In this document: positions 24,313 to 33,132 of the stretch, in pieces | Position numbering within the stretch: the stretch's first letter is position 1 | How the letters are laid out: the number at the start of each line of letters is the position of its first letter | NCBI RefSeq assembly: GCF_003105155.1 | Contig: NZ_QETK01000018.1 | Span: 1-64,000, forward strand | Origin: Pseudomonas sp. SDI | GTDB lineage: Bacteria; Pseudomonadota; Gammaproteobacteria; Pseudomonadales; Pseudomonadaceae | Direction of reading: 5' to 3' | DNA length: 64,000 nt | Notes under the pieces: model-generated | What the model was told of the DNA's origin: nothing | The model's input: the letters and a program-made list of their open reading frames with translations, nothing else | Databases searched by the model: none | Translations under genes and position numbers: made by a program

Positions 24313-24615
24313 ATGCAAAGAAATCTGGCCATCGCCAAAAAAATCCTCGAGCTGATCGTTACCCATGACCACGATGGCTCCGGGGTTTATCGTGCCGACC
24401 TGTACCCGCTGGTTGAGCGCGCGCTGTATAACGTGGCAGACCTCGGCGATACGGCGGCAACCGTCGACTATCATCTGTATCTGCTGATCGACGCAGGCTT
24501 CTTGAACATCACTGAAGCCGAAATCGAAAATGAAGAGGATGACGAGGACGATCTGTTCGCCAGCGATTACTTCTCACCTACCTGGGCCGGGCACGATTAT
24601 CTCGATAGCAAGTAA
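24313..24615 (+). CDS. DUF2513-like small regulator
   Basis: This 100-aa protein has the DUF2513 layout: an N-terminal helix (MQRNLAIAKKILELIVTHDH), a winged-helix-like centre (VDYHLYLLIDAGFLNITEAE) and a C-terminal LTWQGHDFLD-like motif, here SPTWAGHDYLDSK. DUF2513 proteins are phage- and island-associated and look like winged-helix DNA-binding proteins. The acidic insert ENEEDDEDDLFA is unusual. No operon partner is evident. Confidence 0.65.
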   Translation: MQRNLAIAKKILELIVTHDHDGSGVYRADLYPLVERALYNVADLGDTAATVDYHLYLLIDAGFLNITEAEIENEEDDEDDLFASDYFSPTWAGHDYLDSK

Positions 24616-24725
24616 GCGCCCAATAACCCCGAGCGTTCATGGAATTTGCCAAGCATGCCAATCCCCTGTTTCGCTCGTTCAAGTACTTTGCGGGCGCTGC
24701 ACAGTGTTCACCTTGGAGGTCGCCG

Positions 24726-25022
24726 ATGAAAAAGATGCTTTGCGCTGTTGCGCTCATGTTGCTGGCCGGGGTTGCCCAGGCGGGCATTCCACTGGTTAAC
24801 GCCACCTGCCCGAATAACATCGACGTGCATGCCGACGAGGGCGGACCGATCTACATCAATGGCAAAGAAGCGACGCTGAAGAAATTCAACGACAACTACT
24901 TCGAAGCCAAAGGCAGTGGCGTGACCGTTTCGCTTTCGATCAACCCGGATGGCACGCCGAGTGTGTCCTACACCGGCAAGGGCGGCGCCAATGGTGTCTG
25001 CGAACTGAGCGAAGAGGATTGA
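24726..25022 (+). CDS. secreted protein, short paralogue of 5111-5659
   Basis: The product is 98 aa, starting at ATG 24726 (MKKMLCAVALMLLAGVAQAG) after TTGGAGGTC. The signal peptide is cut after AQA. The mature domain (CPNNIDVHADEGGPIYINGK, ATLKKFNDNYFEAKGSGV, SYTGKGGANGVC) matches the N-terminal domain of 5111-5659 closely over about 75 residues, but lacks the long C-terminal part. Two conserved cysteines probably form a disulfide. The pair defines an exported family that I cannot name. Confidence 0.8.
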   Translation: MKKMLCAVALMLLAGVAQAGIPLVNATCPNNIDVHADEGGPIYINGKEATLKKFNDNYFEAKGSGVTVSLSINPDGTPSVSYTGKGGANGVCELSEED

Positions 25023-25262
25023 GTTGCCGGTACTGTGCACAAGGCCCCACGGGCCTGAGCATTACCCGGATGCCAGGGACATGCCGCTAGCCAATGACCG
25101 GCAGCCGGCGTCTCTGATCGGTAACCGACGCGGATGCCCGAGTCGGGCTGGAGCTATGCGCTTTGCTAGCGCTAGCGCGAGGGACGGGTGTACACCTTCA
25201 GGGATTATTTGCGCAGCAAGTGTGCTATCAATTCCCTCCCAATCAATAACAAGAGCCGCACC

Positions 25263-25568
25263 ATGATCACCTGCTACCTGCGCTACACCCTCGATCCCTA
25301 CAAACTCGCCGAATTCGAGGCCTATGGCCGCCTGTGGATTCCCCTCGTGGAAAAATTCGGCGGGCAGCACCACGGCTATTTCCTGCCCTCCGAAGGCGCT
25401 AACAATATTGCCCTGGCCATGTTCAGTTTCCCCAGCTTTGCCGAGTACGAACGCTACCGCGAACTGTCGATGAAAGACCCGGACTGCATCGCCGCCTTCA
25501 AATACGCCGAAGAAACCCGTTGCATCCTCAGCTACGAGCGCAGTTTCTTCCGCCCGGTACTGGGCTGA
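25263..25568 (+). CDS. NIPSNAP-family protein
   Basis: This 101-aa protein has the dimeric alpha/beta-barrel pattern of NIPSNAP proteins: MITCYLRYTLDPYKLAEFEA at the N-terminus, GQHHGYFLPSEGANNIALAM in the middle and SYERSFFRPVLG at the end. Such proteins are small and of uncertain function, often near LysR-type regulators. A LysR-type pseudogene starts two bases after its stop, so they once formed a pair. Confidence 0.85.
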   Translation: MITCYLRYTLDPYKLAEFEAYGRLWIPLVEKFGGQHHGYFLPSEGANNIALAMFSFPSFAEYERYRELSMKDPDCIAAFKYAEETRCILSYERSFFRPVLG

Positions 25569-25569
25569 A

Positions 25570-25790
25570 ATGAACCCGTTCGAAGACATGCGCGTATTCG
25601 CCTAGGTCATGGAGTCTGGCAGCTTCACCGCTGCCGCCGACAAGCGTGGCCTGTCCAAGCAGTTCGTCAGCCGCCGGCTGATGCAACTCGAAGTGCGCCT
25701 GTTGAATCGCGCCACCCGCCGCCTCGACGTTACGCCGCTCGGCCAGGCGTACTACGAGGCGGCCCTGCGCCTCAGTGCGCCGTTCTGGTT
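25570..25790 (+). pseudogene. LysR-type regulator, broken N-terminal remnant
   Basis: ATG 25570 reads MNPFEDMRVFA, then an in-frame TAG (25603-25605), then VMESGSFTAAADKRGLSKQF, VSRRLMQLEVRLLNRATRRL and DVTPLGQAYYEAAL. This is the LysR winged-helix domain with a nonsense codon in helix 1 and a small deletion in the wing (LEVRLLNR where LEARLGVRLLNR is usual). The effector domain is missing beyond about 25785. It cannot make a working regulator. Confidence 0.9.
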
Positions 25791-25822
25791 CGCCCCGCCC
25801 AGCGCCGACACCAGCAGTGCGC

Positions 25823-26134
25823 TCAGCGTGCCGCCGAACGGGTCGGTGGCCGTGGCTCACGGTCGCGGACCACGGCGTCGGTGTACACCCCGAGGTCGGC
25901 GTCGTAGCGGCGGATGATCACGCTGGGCTGGGTGTCGGCCACGCGTGGCAGGCGCGAGTCGTGGAACACATGGCGGCTGGTGACGACTTCGAAGGGTTGT
26001 GGTGCGCGAACGATGTAAGGGCGCGGCGGGGCCGCGCTGTAGCCGTCGAGGCCGATGGAGGGCTGCGCTGCGAGGGCACTGGTGATCAGCAGGCAGCCCG
26101 ACAGGAGCAGGGTGGCGAGCATCAGGTGGCGCAT
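25823..26134 (-). CDS. small secreted protein (hypothetical)
   Basis: The product is 103 aa, starting at ATG 26134 (MRHLMLATLLLSGCLLITSA) with GGGGATT upstream. A signal peptide is cut near ALAAQP. The mature part is short, basic and Pro-rich (YSAAPPRPYIVRAPQPFEVV, IIRRYDADLGVYTDAVV). Its 3' end runs close to the broken LysR gene, so its last residues (PRPPTRSAAR) may come from the deletion junction. Function unknown. Confidence 0.55.
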   Translation of the reverse strand: MRHLMLATLLLSGCLLITSALAAQPSIGLDGYSAAPPRPYIVRAPQPFEVVTSRHVFHDSRLPRVADTQPSVIIRRYDADLGVYTDAVVRDREPRPPTRSAAR

Positions 26135-26217
26135 GGCGGGAATCCCCGTTTCGCTCTGGCAACAGCTCAGTATAGGCGTGCCAGGCGAGCGGGGCCTGTT
26201 GCGTTCATCGCCGACTT

Positions 26218-26907
26218 TCAGGCCGGCGCCGCCGCGGCCACCACACTGCGAGCCTTGTACAGCGGCGCCAGCCGTGAGCCCTCGTAGTGACTTTCGCGGA
26301 AGAACTTCCAGCGCCCGAACAGGCAATACACATGCGCGACCCGGCCCTGCTCGTGATAGCCCATGCGCACATGCAGTTTCAGCGCTGGCACATTGTGCGT
26401 CTCAACCACGTCCACTACCTTGTCGCAGCCCTGCGCGCGCATGGCGTCCCAGAGCTTGACCTGGGCCTCTACCGACAGGCTGCTGCCAAAGAACGCTGGA
26501 ATCATCTCGCCGCCAAACTCGAAGAACTCGCCTGGTTTCACCGGGAAGGTACAGCCGTAGTAATGGCGATCGTGGTAATCGCGGGTACTGGCCCAGATGA
26601 ACGCCACGGCGTTGCCGGCGGCGTCCAGGTACATGTGCCCGGTATGGCCCTCGGCGGCCAGCTGGCGCATGGTTTCAACCCGGTCGCCGAAGTGATGGGT
26701 AAAGGCCTCGGCGTTCGCCGTGGTGATGTCCACCAGGCTCACCGGGGCATGTGCCTTGAGGGTGTAGGGCGGCACCGGGCTGACCAGGTCGCGTTCCATC
26801 CACAGCAACTCCCAGTGGTAGAACACATAGCGTTCCCAGAAGGTTTTGAAAGTGCGGCGCAGACCCTTTTGTTTTATCCGCTGGCTGAGTTTCCGCAGAG
26901 CACGCAT
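26218..26907 (-). CDS. GNAT-family N-acetyltransferase
   Basis: The product is 229 aa, starting at ATG 26907 with CAGGAGGC. After a basic N-terminal segment (MRALRKLSQRIKQKGLRRTF), the GNAT-like core shows GHMYLDAAGNAVAFIWAST, FGGEMIPAFFGSSLSVEAQV and VVETHNVPALKLHVRMGYHE, the last being the usual beta4-alpha4 and N-x-x-A-x-x-L/Y-x-R-x-G-F/Y motif. The acceptor is unknown. Similar proteins act on sugars or lipid-linked substrates at the membrane. Confidence 0.8.
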   Translation of the reverse strand: MRALRKLSQRIKQKGLRRTFKTFWERYVFYHWELLWMERDLVSPVPPYTLKAHAPVSLVDITTANAEAFTHHFGDRVETMRQLAAEGHTGHMYLDAAGNAVAFIWASTRDYHDRHYYGCTFPVKPGEFFEFGGEMIPAFFGSSLSVEAQVKLWDAMRAQGCDKVVDVVETHNVPALKLHVRMGYHEQGRVAHVYCLFGRWKFFRESHYEGSRLAPLYKARSVVAAAAPA

Positions 26908-27342
26908 TATTGCCTCCTGCCCGGTCAGGCGTGTGGGGCGTCGTGGGTGGATGAAACTTTTTTCATGGTATAGCGCAGCGTTTTGGTGGTGTGTCAAAAA
27001 GCCATCGCTGTGGTTGTTTCAAAATATGTGTAAAAGTAGCGGGTCGCTCTGGTACGGGCCTCTTGGCCGAGAGTCGGGTCCGCTTGGCAGATGAGCGGCG
27101 TTTGCCGAAATTTTGACGTCTTTAATCAGGCACCCGCTTCGCTGGGGCCTCTGGCGGGGCTGAAGGCGGCAGGCGACCCGCGCGCGGCGGTTTGCCGGTA
27201 GCCAAGCGCTGACGTAGACTTGCCCCCGCACCTGCCAAACTACCGACTCCCACAGCTCATGTGGAACTCGGGCTCCCGGGCCAAGAGGTGATTCCGGCTG
27301 TGCGCATTTTGCCTAAGCCCCCAGGAGAGTTGATCGACGCCT
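26908..27342. other. intergenic region, nothing recognised
   Basis: This 435-bp stretch lies between the divergent GNAT and exporter genes and must hold both promoters. The part next to the GNAT gene is AT-rich. I see no gene with similarity and no repeat. Confidence 0.5.
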
Positions 27343-28542
27343 ATGTCTGCCACTATCGCACGCCCCCTCGAAGAACGTCCCGGCAGCTGGCTCAGCGTGT
27401 TTGCCCTGGCCCTGGCCGCGTTCATTTTCAATACCACCGAGTTCGTTCCGGTGGCACTGCTCAGCGACATCGGCCACAGCTTCGAAATGCCCACCGCGCA
27501 GGTCGGGCTGATGCTCACCCTGTATGCCTGGGTGGTGTCGTTGATGTCGCTGCCGATGATGTTGCTGACCCGCAACATCGAACGGCGCCAGTTGCTCACC
27601 TACCTGTTCGCGCTGTTCATCGTCAGCCACGTGATCTCGGGCCTGGCCAACAGCTTCGGCATGCTGCTGTTCAGCCGTATCGGCATTGCCCTGGCGCACG
27701 CGGTGTTCTGGGCGATTACAGCCTCGCTGGCGGTGCGTGTCGCGCCGGCGGGCCAGCAGGCCAAGGCACTCGGCTTGCTGGCCACCGGCACCACGCTGGC
27801 GATGGTGCTCGGTATTCCGCTGGGCCGGGTGGTTGGCGAGGCGCTGGGCTGGCGCACCACCTTCCTTGGGATTGCCGGGGTGTCGGTGCTGACCCTGCTC
27901 TGGCTGATCCGCTCACTGCCGCGCCTGCCAAGTCAGAACTCCGGTTCACTGCGTAGCCTGCCGGTGCTGCTCAAGCGCCCGGCACTGATGGCCGTGTATG
28001 CGCTGATCGTGCTCGGCATTACCGCGCAGTTCACCGCCTACAGCTATATCGAACCGTTCAGCCAGCATGTCGCCAACCTTGGCGGCGATACCATCACCTT
28101 GCTGTTACTGCTGTTCGGCGGCGCCGGGGTGTTCGGCTCGATCCTTTTCAGCCGTTACAGCGAGCGCTTCCCGCGTGGCTTCCCGCTGTTCTCCATCGGC
28201 CTATTGGCAGGTTGCCTGTTGCTGCTCTTGCCGATGACGGTCGATCCACGGTGGTTGTGCGCGTTGAGCGTGTTCTGGGGCATGGCGATCATGTGCTTCA
28301 GCCTGGCGTTGCAGTCCAAGGTGCTGGTGCTGGCCAAGGATGCCACCGACGTTGCCATGGCGATGTTTTCCGGGCTGTACAACGTCGGTATCGGCGCTGG
28401 GGCGCTGCTCGGCAGCCTGGTCAGCACCCATGTCGGCTTGCAGAGCATCGGCACTGTCGGCGGTGCAGTGGCGGTGGTCGGGCTGTTGCTGTGCGCCTTC
28501 ACCACCTACCGGTTCTCGCGGGCAGTGCCGGTCAGTGCCTAG
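27343..28542 (+). CDS. sotB: sugar efflux transporter, SotB-type MFS
   Basis: This 399-aa, 12-span major facilitator has the DHA1-type signature of SotB/Yde[17 protein letters not shown] in span 1, the motif-A-like loop RNIERRQ, and motif C-like [18 protein letters not shown] near residue 150. SotB exports arabinose, lactose and similar sugars, and related pumps export drugs. The length is normal and the gene is intact. AGGAGAG lies upstream. It stands convergent to the FAD monooxygenase gene. Confidence 0.88.
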   Translation: MSATIARPLEERPGSWLSVFALALAAFIFNTTEFVPVALLSDIGHSFEMPTAQVGLMLTLYAWVVSLMSLPMMLLTRNIERRQLLTYLFALFIVSHVISGLANSFGMLLFSRIGIALAHAVFWAITASLAVRVAPAGQQAKALGLLATGTTLAMVLGIPLGRVVGEALGWRTTFLGIAGVSVLTLLWLIRSLPRLPSQNSGSLRSLPVLLKRPALMAVYALIVLGITAQFTAYSYIEPFSQHVANLGGDTITLLLLLFGGAGVFGSILFSRYSERFPRGFPLFSIGLLAGCLLLLLPMTVDPRWLCALSVFWGMAIMCFSLALQSKVLVLAKDATDVAMAMFSGLYNVGIGAGALLGSLVSTHVGLQSIGTVGGAVAVVGLLLCAFTTYRFSRAVPVSA

Positions 28543-28564
28543 CGGAGCACTGCTGCTCGCGCCG

Positions 28565-30088
28565 TCACCAGGGCTGTAGCGCTCGGCTGCCGAAGTAGCG
28601 CTGCAGGGCGCCAACATCGGCGCTGCTGTGTGCCAGAGCCACGTAAGTATCCGGGCGCAGCAGGTACAGGGCATTGCGGCTGAGCCCGGCCGCTTCGCAG
28701 GCCGGCGACCAGGGGAACACTTCCAGCGCCAGGGCCTGCGCGGCGCACCAGTCGACCAGCGCCGGGCTCGCCACGCCATACACATGCACCTGCCAGCCGA
28801 GCCGTTTCAGCGCGGTGAAATTGTCCTGGCCGGCGCTGACCACCCAGGGCAGTCGGTCGCCACCGTGGACCGCGCCGGCATCGCCGAAGCTCAGCGGCAT
28901 CAGCCGGTAGTTCAAGCCAATCTGCGACACCGTGCGAAACAGAAACTCGCGTGCCTTGGCCAGCGCCGCGACCCGTGGCAACAACACTGGCGCCAGGCGG
29001 GTGCGCAGCAGTCGCGCCAGGCGTCCATCGGCGGTGATGAAGTTGAACACCTGGTCGGTGCTCGCCACCAGCCGCTCGGCGAAGGCCATGCGCTCGATCT
29101 CGTAGCTGTCGAGCAAGTCGACGCTGGCCTTGCCGTTGAGCACGCTAGCGAGTTTCCAGGCCAGGTTGATGGCGTCGCCGATGCCGGTGTTCATGCCCTG
29201 GCCGCCGGCCGGGCTGTGCACGTGGGCGGCGTCGCCGAGGAGGAACGCGCGGTGGCGGCGGAACTGCTGGGCAACGCGGTGGTGCACGCGGTAGGTGGAG
29301 AACCAGTTGACCTGTTTCACCTCGACCTGCAGCTGTGTCATGGCCAGTTGGCTGACATCTTCGAAACGCAGGTTTTCCGGGTGTTCGGCGCGTTCGCCGC
29401 GGACCGTGCCGATCAGCCGTGCACGGCCGTTGCCGGCCAGCGGGAACACCGCGAGAAAGTCCGCTTCGTCGATGTCCACGTGCAGTTCGCCGTTGAGCGC
29501 CGGGCCTGTGGCCTCGACATCGGCCACGTAGAACACCTGCTGGTAGGTACCGCCGGGGAAGCTGATGCCCAGGCCTTTACGCACGCGGGAGCGGGCGCCG
29601 TCGCAGCCGGCGAGGTAGCGCGCCGTGCAGTGGCTCTCGCTGCCGTCGGGCCGGCGCAGGCGCGCCTGGATGCCGTGTGCGTCTTGGCTGAAGTCGAGCA
29701 GTTCGGTGTGCCGCTCAACCTCGATGCCGACGGCGTGCAGGCGTTCTACCAGCAATTGTTCGTGCTGGTCTTGCGGGTAGATTTCGAGAAACGCGTAGGG
29801 GGTGAGGGCGCCGCCGCTGGCGTCGAGGGGAATGTGCGCAGCCTGGGCGCCTTTGACCCAGAGGTTGGCGGCCGGTACCTGGTGGCCGGCAGCGAGCACG
29901 GCGTCGCTGAGGTCGAGCTGGCGGTAGAGTTCCAGGGTCCGGGCCTGCACGGCGAGCGCGCGCGAGGTGGTGCCAGGGGCGGCGCTCGTGTCGACGATGC
30001 GCACGGCAACGCCGAGCCTGTTCAACCACAGGGCGAGCACCAGCCCGGTGGGGCCGGCGCCGACGATCAGAACCTCGGTGGGGTTCAT
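28565..30088 (-). CDS. FAD-dependent aromatic monooxygenase (PheA/TfdB-like)
   Basis: This 507-aa class A flavoprotein monooxygenase starts with the Rossmann motif VLIVGAGPTGLVLALWLNRL. Next comes the DG-type motif YLAGCDGARSRVRKGLGI, then GDAAHVHSPAGGQGMNTGIG (GD motif binding FAD ribose), and a C-terminal thioredoxin-like domain (ALKRLGWQVHVYGV, LLRPDTYVALAHSSADVGAL). It would use NADPH and oxygen to hydroxylate an aromatic substrate. No ring-cleavage or degradation genes are nearby, so the substrate is unknown. Monocistronic. Confidence 0.9.
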   Translation of the reverse strand: MNPTEVLIVGAGPTGLVLALWLNRLGVAVRIVDTSAAPGTTSRALAVQARTLELYRQLDLSDAVLAAGHQVPAANLWVKGAQAAHIPLDASGGALTPYAFLEIYPQDQHEQLLVERLHAVGIEVERHTELLDFSQDAHGIQARLRRPDGSESHCTARYLAGCDGARSRVRKGLGISFPGGTYQQVFYVADVEATGPALNGELHVDIDEADFLAVFPLAGNGRARLIGTVRGERAEHPENLRFEDVSQLAMTQLQVEVKQVNWFSTYRVHHRVAQQFRRHRAFLLGDAAHVHSPAGGQGMNTGIGDAINLAWKLASVLNGKASVDLLDSYEIERMAFAERLVASTDQVFNFITADGRLARLLRTRLAPVLLPRVAALAKAREFLFRTVSQIGLNYRLMPLSFGDAGAVHGGDRLPWVVSAGQDNFTALKRLGWQVHVYGVASPALVDWCAAQALALEVFPWSPACEAAGLSRNALYLLRPDTYVALAHSSADVGALQRYFGSRALQPW

Positions 30089-30228
30089 GGCGATGCTCCC
30101 AGGGCATCATGGCGGTGTTTCAAGTGTAGAGGGTTGTCGGCGGTTAGGGCCTCATCGCGGGACGAGCCAGTTCCGTCAGCGAAGCGCTACACTGCAAGCC
30201 CTTACCAGCCCAGGCAGCGGACGCGCCC

Positions 30229-30702
30229 ATGATCGACTGGCTCAGCAATCACCCGCAGCACAGTGACACCCTCGCCGAATGGCTCTACCGCCAGTTCAGC
30301 TACGAATACGCCGAGCAGTCCCTGGCCGAGTGGCAAGCCGAATTCGCCCAGGGCCAGCGCGATGGCAGCCTCAGCAGCTTGATCGCCGTCGACGGCGAAC
30401 GCCTGCTGGGCAGCGCTTCCCTGGCTGCCGACGACCTGCCGTCGCGGCCGGATCTTGGCCCCTGGCTGGCCTGCGTGTTCGTCGACCCCGTTGCGCGCGG
30501 CCAGGGCCTTGCCGAAACCCTGGTCGCAGCGGTCTGCGACGAAGCCCGGGCCCGTGGTCATCAACGCCTGTACCTGCACACCGCAGAGAAGGCCGCCTAC
30601 TACGCCAGGCGCGGCTGGCAGCCGTTGCAGCAGTTCGATGCCTGGGGCAAGCGCCACAGCTTGATGCTGCGCGAGCTCACCCCGGGAACAGAAACGGGCT
30701 GA
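30229..30702 (+). CDS. GNAT-family N-acetyltransferase
   Basis: This 157-aa protein has a typical GNAT core: LIAVDGERLLGSASLAADDL, then WLACVFVDPVARGQGLAETL (the acetyl-CoA pyrophosphate loop R-G-x-G-L/A), LYLHTAEKAAYYARRGWQPL and a final short strand. The substrate is unknown. The 3' end overlaps the convergent fdhE gene by 26 bases, which could cause antisense interference between the two transcripts. Confidence 0.88.
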   Translation: MIDWLSNHPQHSDTLAEWLYRQFSYEYAEQSLAEWQAEFAQGQRDGSLSSLIAVDGERLLGSASLAADDLPSRPDLGPWLACVFVDPVARGQGLAETLVAAVCDEARARGHQRLYLHTAEKAAYYARRGWQPLQQFDAWGKRHSLMLRELTPGTETG

Positions 30703-31588
30703 CCCCTGTACGGGCAAAGCCCAGGCGTTCCACCTCGGCATCCAGCGCCAGGCTCGCCAGGTCGTCCGCCAGCACTTCCAGCTCGCGGTCATGCTCGGGG
30801 TAGAACACCTTCAGGTAACCCTCGCAATCGTTGCAGCTTTCCGCCTTCAACGGGCTCTGCTGATGTTCCGGCGACCAGTAGTCGAGCTGCCCGGTCGCCT
30901 CGCAGTTGCTGCACTTGAGCCGCACCATGTGCCAGCGGCTCTCGCACAAGCCGCAATGCAGGTAGCGCAGGCCGGCCAGCGCGCCGGTCTGGATCACGCT
31001 GGCCACTGGCGCGCTGTTGCACACCGGGCAGTGCTGGCGATGCTCGCCGACCAGGGCCTGGCCGCTGCCCGGCAGGTGCGTCGCCAACTGGCTGAAGTAC
31101 AGGGTCAAGGCCGCCCAGAGGAACAGTGCCTGGCCGCTGTCGACCTGATCGTACTGTCCGGCCAGCAAGGCCCCGGCCTTGACCTCCAGCGCTTGCGGGT
31201 CGAGCTCGGCCAGGCGCTCCAGGGTGGCTGCGATGCCGGCGTTCACATCGCTGTGCAATGCCGTGATCAGGTGCTGCAGCAGTCGCTGCCAGTACGCGTC
31301 GCGCGCGAGCTGCGCCCAGGCCAGCGGCGCCTGGCCCTGGCCAAGCCGCGCCGGCAAGCCGGCGATCGCCTCGCTTGGCAGCGGCAGTTGCTCAAGAAGT
31401 TGCTGCTGCACCTCGGCAATCCGCGCGACAAAGCGCAGGTAGTCGGCCATCGGGTGACCGTCGGCCAGTTGCCGCAGGCGCGCTGCCCGGCGCGCATAAC
31501 GCTGGTCCGCCGTGGGCAGCAATACCGCAGGAATCTCGCCGACTCCCGGCGAGCGTGCGTCGGCCGGGTTCATCTGGATACTGTTCAT
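30677..31588 (-). CDS. fdhE: formate dehydrogenase accessory protein FdhE
   Basis: This 303-aa FdhE has an N-terminal helical domain and a C-terminal metal-binding part with four CxxC pairs: CPVCNSAP, CGLCESRW, CSNCEATG and CNDCEGYL. FdhE is needed in the cytoplasm for maturation of respiratory formate dehydrogenases, and binds iron in a rubredoxin-like way. It overlaps the gamma subunit gene by four bases (ATGA). It is the last gene of the cluster; selA and selB, which I recall following fdhE in many Pseudomonas, are not here. Confidence 0.95.
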   Translation of the reverse strand: MNSIQMNPADARSPGVGEIPAVLLPTADQRYARRAARLRQLADGHPMADYLRFVARIAEVQQQLLEQLPLPSEAIAGLPARLGQGQAPLAWAQLARDAYWQRLLQHLITALHSDVNAGIAATLERLAELDPQALEVKAGALLAGQYDQVDSGQALFLWAALTLYFSQLATHLPGSGQALVGEHRQHCPVCNSAPVASVIQTGALAGLRYLHCGLCESRWHMVRLKCSNCEATGQLDYWSPEHQQSPLKAESCNDCEGYLKVFYPEHDRELEVLADDLASLALDAEVERLGFARTGVSPFLFPG

Positions 31589-32232
31589 TCGCCCCCCTTG
31601 CCGGCGTCGGCCTTGCTATCGATCTGGCGGAACCAGCGGTCATGGTGGGTGCGCGCCCAGCGCCGGCTGACGTAGCCGGTGAGCATGCCGCGAATCGAGC
31701 CCTTGACCCAGAACGCCAGGTAGGCATGGCCGATGATCAGCAGGATCAGGCTGATGCCGGCCAACGCGTGCACCAGCAGGCCGATGCGAATCACTGGGAT
31801 CGGGAACAGATGCGCAAACCACGGCCGCCAGATCAGCACGCCACTGACCAGCAGCACGCTGATCAGTGCCATGATCCCCCAGAACAGCAGTTTCTGCCCG
31901 GCGTTGTACTTGCCCACCTGCAACGCCGGCTCATGCTTGCCGGCCAGCACCTGGCGGATATTGCGGAACCACAGGCGGTCCTGCGGCTCCAGCAGGTTGT
32001 ACTTGACGAAGCGGGTGAACATGAACGCCAGCAGCAGGAACACCAGTACACCGAAGAACGGGTGGAGGATACGTGCCAGCTGTGGCGTGCCGAACACCGC
32101 GTTCAAGCCGTTCAGCGACGGGAAAAACCACGACAGCCCGGACAGCGCCACGGCGAAGAAGCAGATCACCATGAACCAGTGGCAGGCACGTTCGACGAAG
32201 CGGGTGCGCAGGATCAGTTTGTCGGTGTTCAT
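31585..32232 (-). CDS. fdnI: formate dehydrogenase gamma subunit (cytochrome b556)
   Basis: This 215-aa inner-membrane cytochrome b has four spans: [60 protein letters not shown] and [20 protein letters not shown]. The heme-ligand histidines in CHWF, LHPF, LVHA and GHAYLAFW are kept. It takes electrons from the beta subunit to the quinone pool. Four-base overlaps on both sides show tight operon structure. fdoI is an equally valid name. Confidence 0.93.
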   Translation of the reverse strand: MNTDKLILRTRFVERACHWFMVICFFAVALSGLSWFFPSLNGLNAVFGTPQLARILHPFFGVLVFLLLAFMFTRFVKYNLLEPQDRLWFRNIRQVLAGKHEPALQVGKYNAGQKLLFWGIMALISVLLVSGVLIWRPWFAHLFPIPVIRIGLLVHALAGISLILLIIGHAYLAFWVKGSIRGMLTGYVSRRWARTHHDRWFRQIDSKADAGKGGE

Positions 32233-33122
32233 GCCGAGGTGTCCTCCTCATGCTTGGCGTCTTCGTCCACTTCGTTCGGGCCTACACCCACATAGTGGAA
32301 CAGGGTCCCGGCCAGGGTAGCGAAGAACGCCACCGCAGCCACCGGTTTCATCCAGCCTTTCCAGCCTTCGATGGCCCGGCTGATGCGTGGGTCGGTGGGC
32401 AGTTTGTGGTACAGCTGCGGCTTGTCGGCGTGCTGCAGCACATACACCACATGGGTGCCGCCAACGCCGGCCGGGTCGTAGATGCCGGCCCCGGCAAAAC
32501 CGCGCCCCTGTAGCTCGACCACCCGTTCGCCGGCCTGGTGCAGCATGTCCTGCTTGCTGCCGAAGTTGATCGCGCCGGTCGGGCAGGTCTTCACGCAGGC
32601 CGGCTCCTGGCCGACCGCAACCCGGTCGACGCACAGCGTGCACTTGTAGGCCTTGTTATCCTTGGCGCTGATTCGCGGCACGTCGAACGGGCAGCCGGCA
32701 ATGCAGTAACCGCAGCCGATGCAGTGCTCGGACTGGAAGTCGACGATGCCGTTGGCGTACTGGATGATCGCCCCCGGTTGCGGGCAGGCTTTCAGGCAGC
32801 CGGGGTCGGCGCAGTGCATGCAGCCATCCTTGCGGATCAGCCATTCGAGCTTGCCGCTTTCGTCCTCGACCTCGTCGAAGCGCATCAGCGTCCAGGTTTC
32901 CGCGCTGAGGTCGGCTGGGTTGTCGTACACGCCGACGTTGTGGCCCACCTCGTCGCGCAGGTCGTTCCATTCGTTGCAGGCCACCTGGCAGGCCTTGCAG
33001 CCGATGCAGATGCTCACGTCGATCAGCTTGGCGACCTCGGCTTGGTGGCTGCGTGCCTGCGGCGGCGGGGTCAGCGCGCTGGTGGCCGAGCGCTTGATGA
33101 TGTCCTGGGATTGCAGTGACAT
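32229..33122 (-). CDS. fdnH: formate dehydrogenase beta subunit (4 x 4Fe-4S)
   Basis: This 297-aa iron-sulfur subunit has four cluster motifs: [44 protein letters not shown] and CTLCVDRV with the distant [12 protein letters not shown]-terminal membrane helix ([20 protein letters not shown]) anchors it on the periplasmic side of the membrane, as in FdnH. It passes electrons from the molybdenum subunit to cytochrome b. It begins 10 bases after the alpha subunit gene. Confidence 0.95.
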   Translation of the reverse strand: MSLQSQDIIKRSATSALTPPPQARSHQAEVAKLIDVSICIGCKACQVACNEWNDLRDEVGHNVGVYDNPADLSAETWTLMRFDEVEDESGKLEWLIRKDGCMHCADPGCLKACPQPGAIIQYANGIVDFQSEHCIGCGYCIAGCPFDVPRISAKDNKAYKCTLCVDRVAVGQEPACVKTCPTGAINFGSKQDMLHQAGERVVELQGRGFAGAGIYDPAGVGGTHVVYVLQHADKPQLYHKLPTDPRISRAIEGWKGWMKPVAAVAFFATLAGTLFHYVGVGPNEVDEDAKHEEDTSA

Positions 33123-33132
33123 GGTTCGCCCC

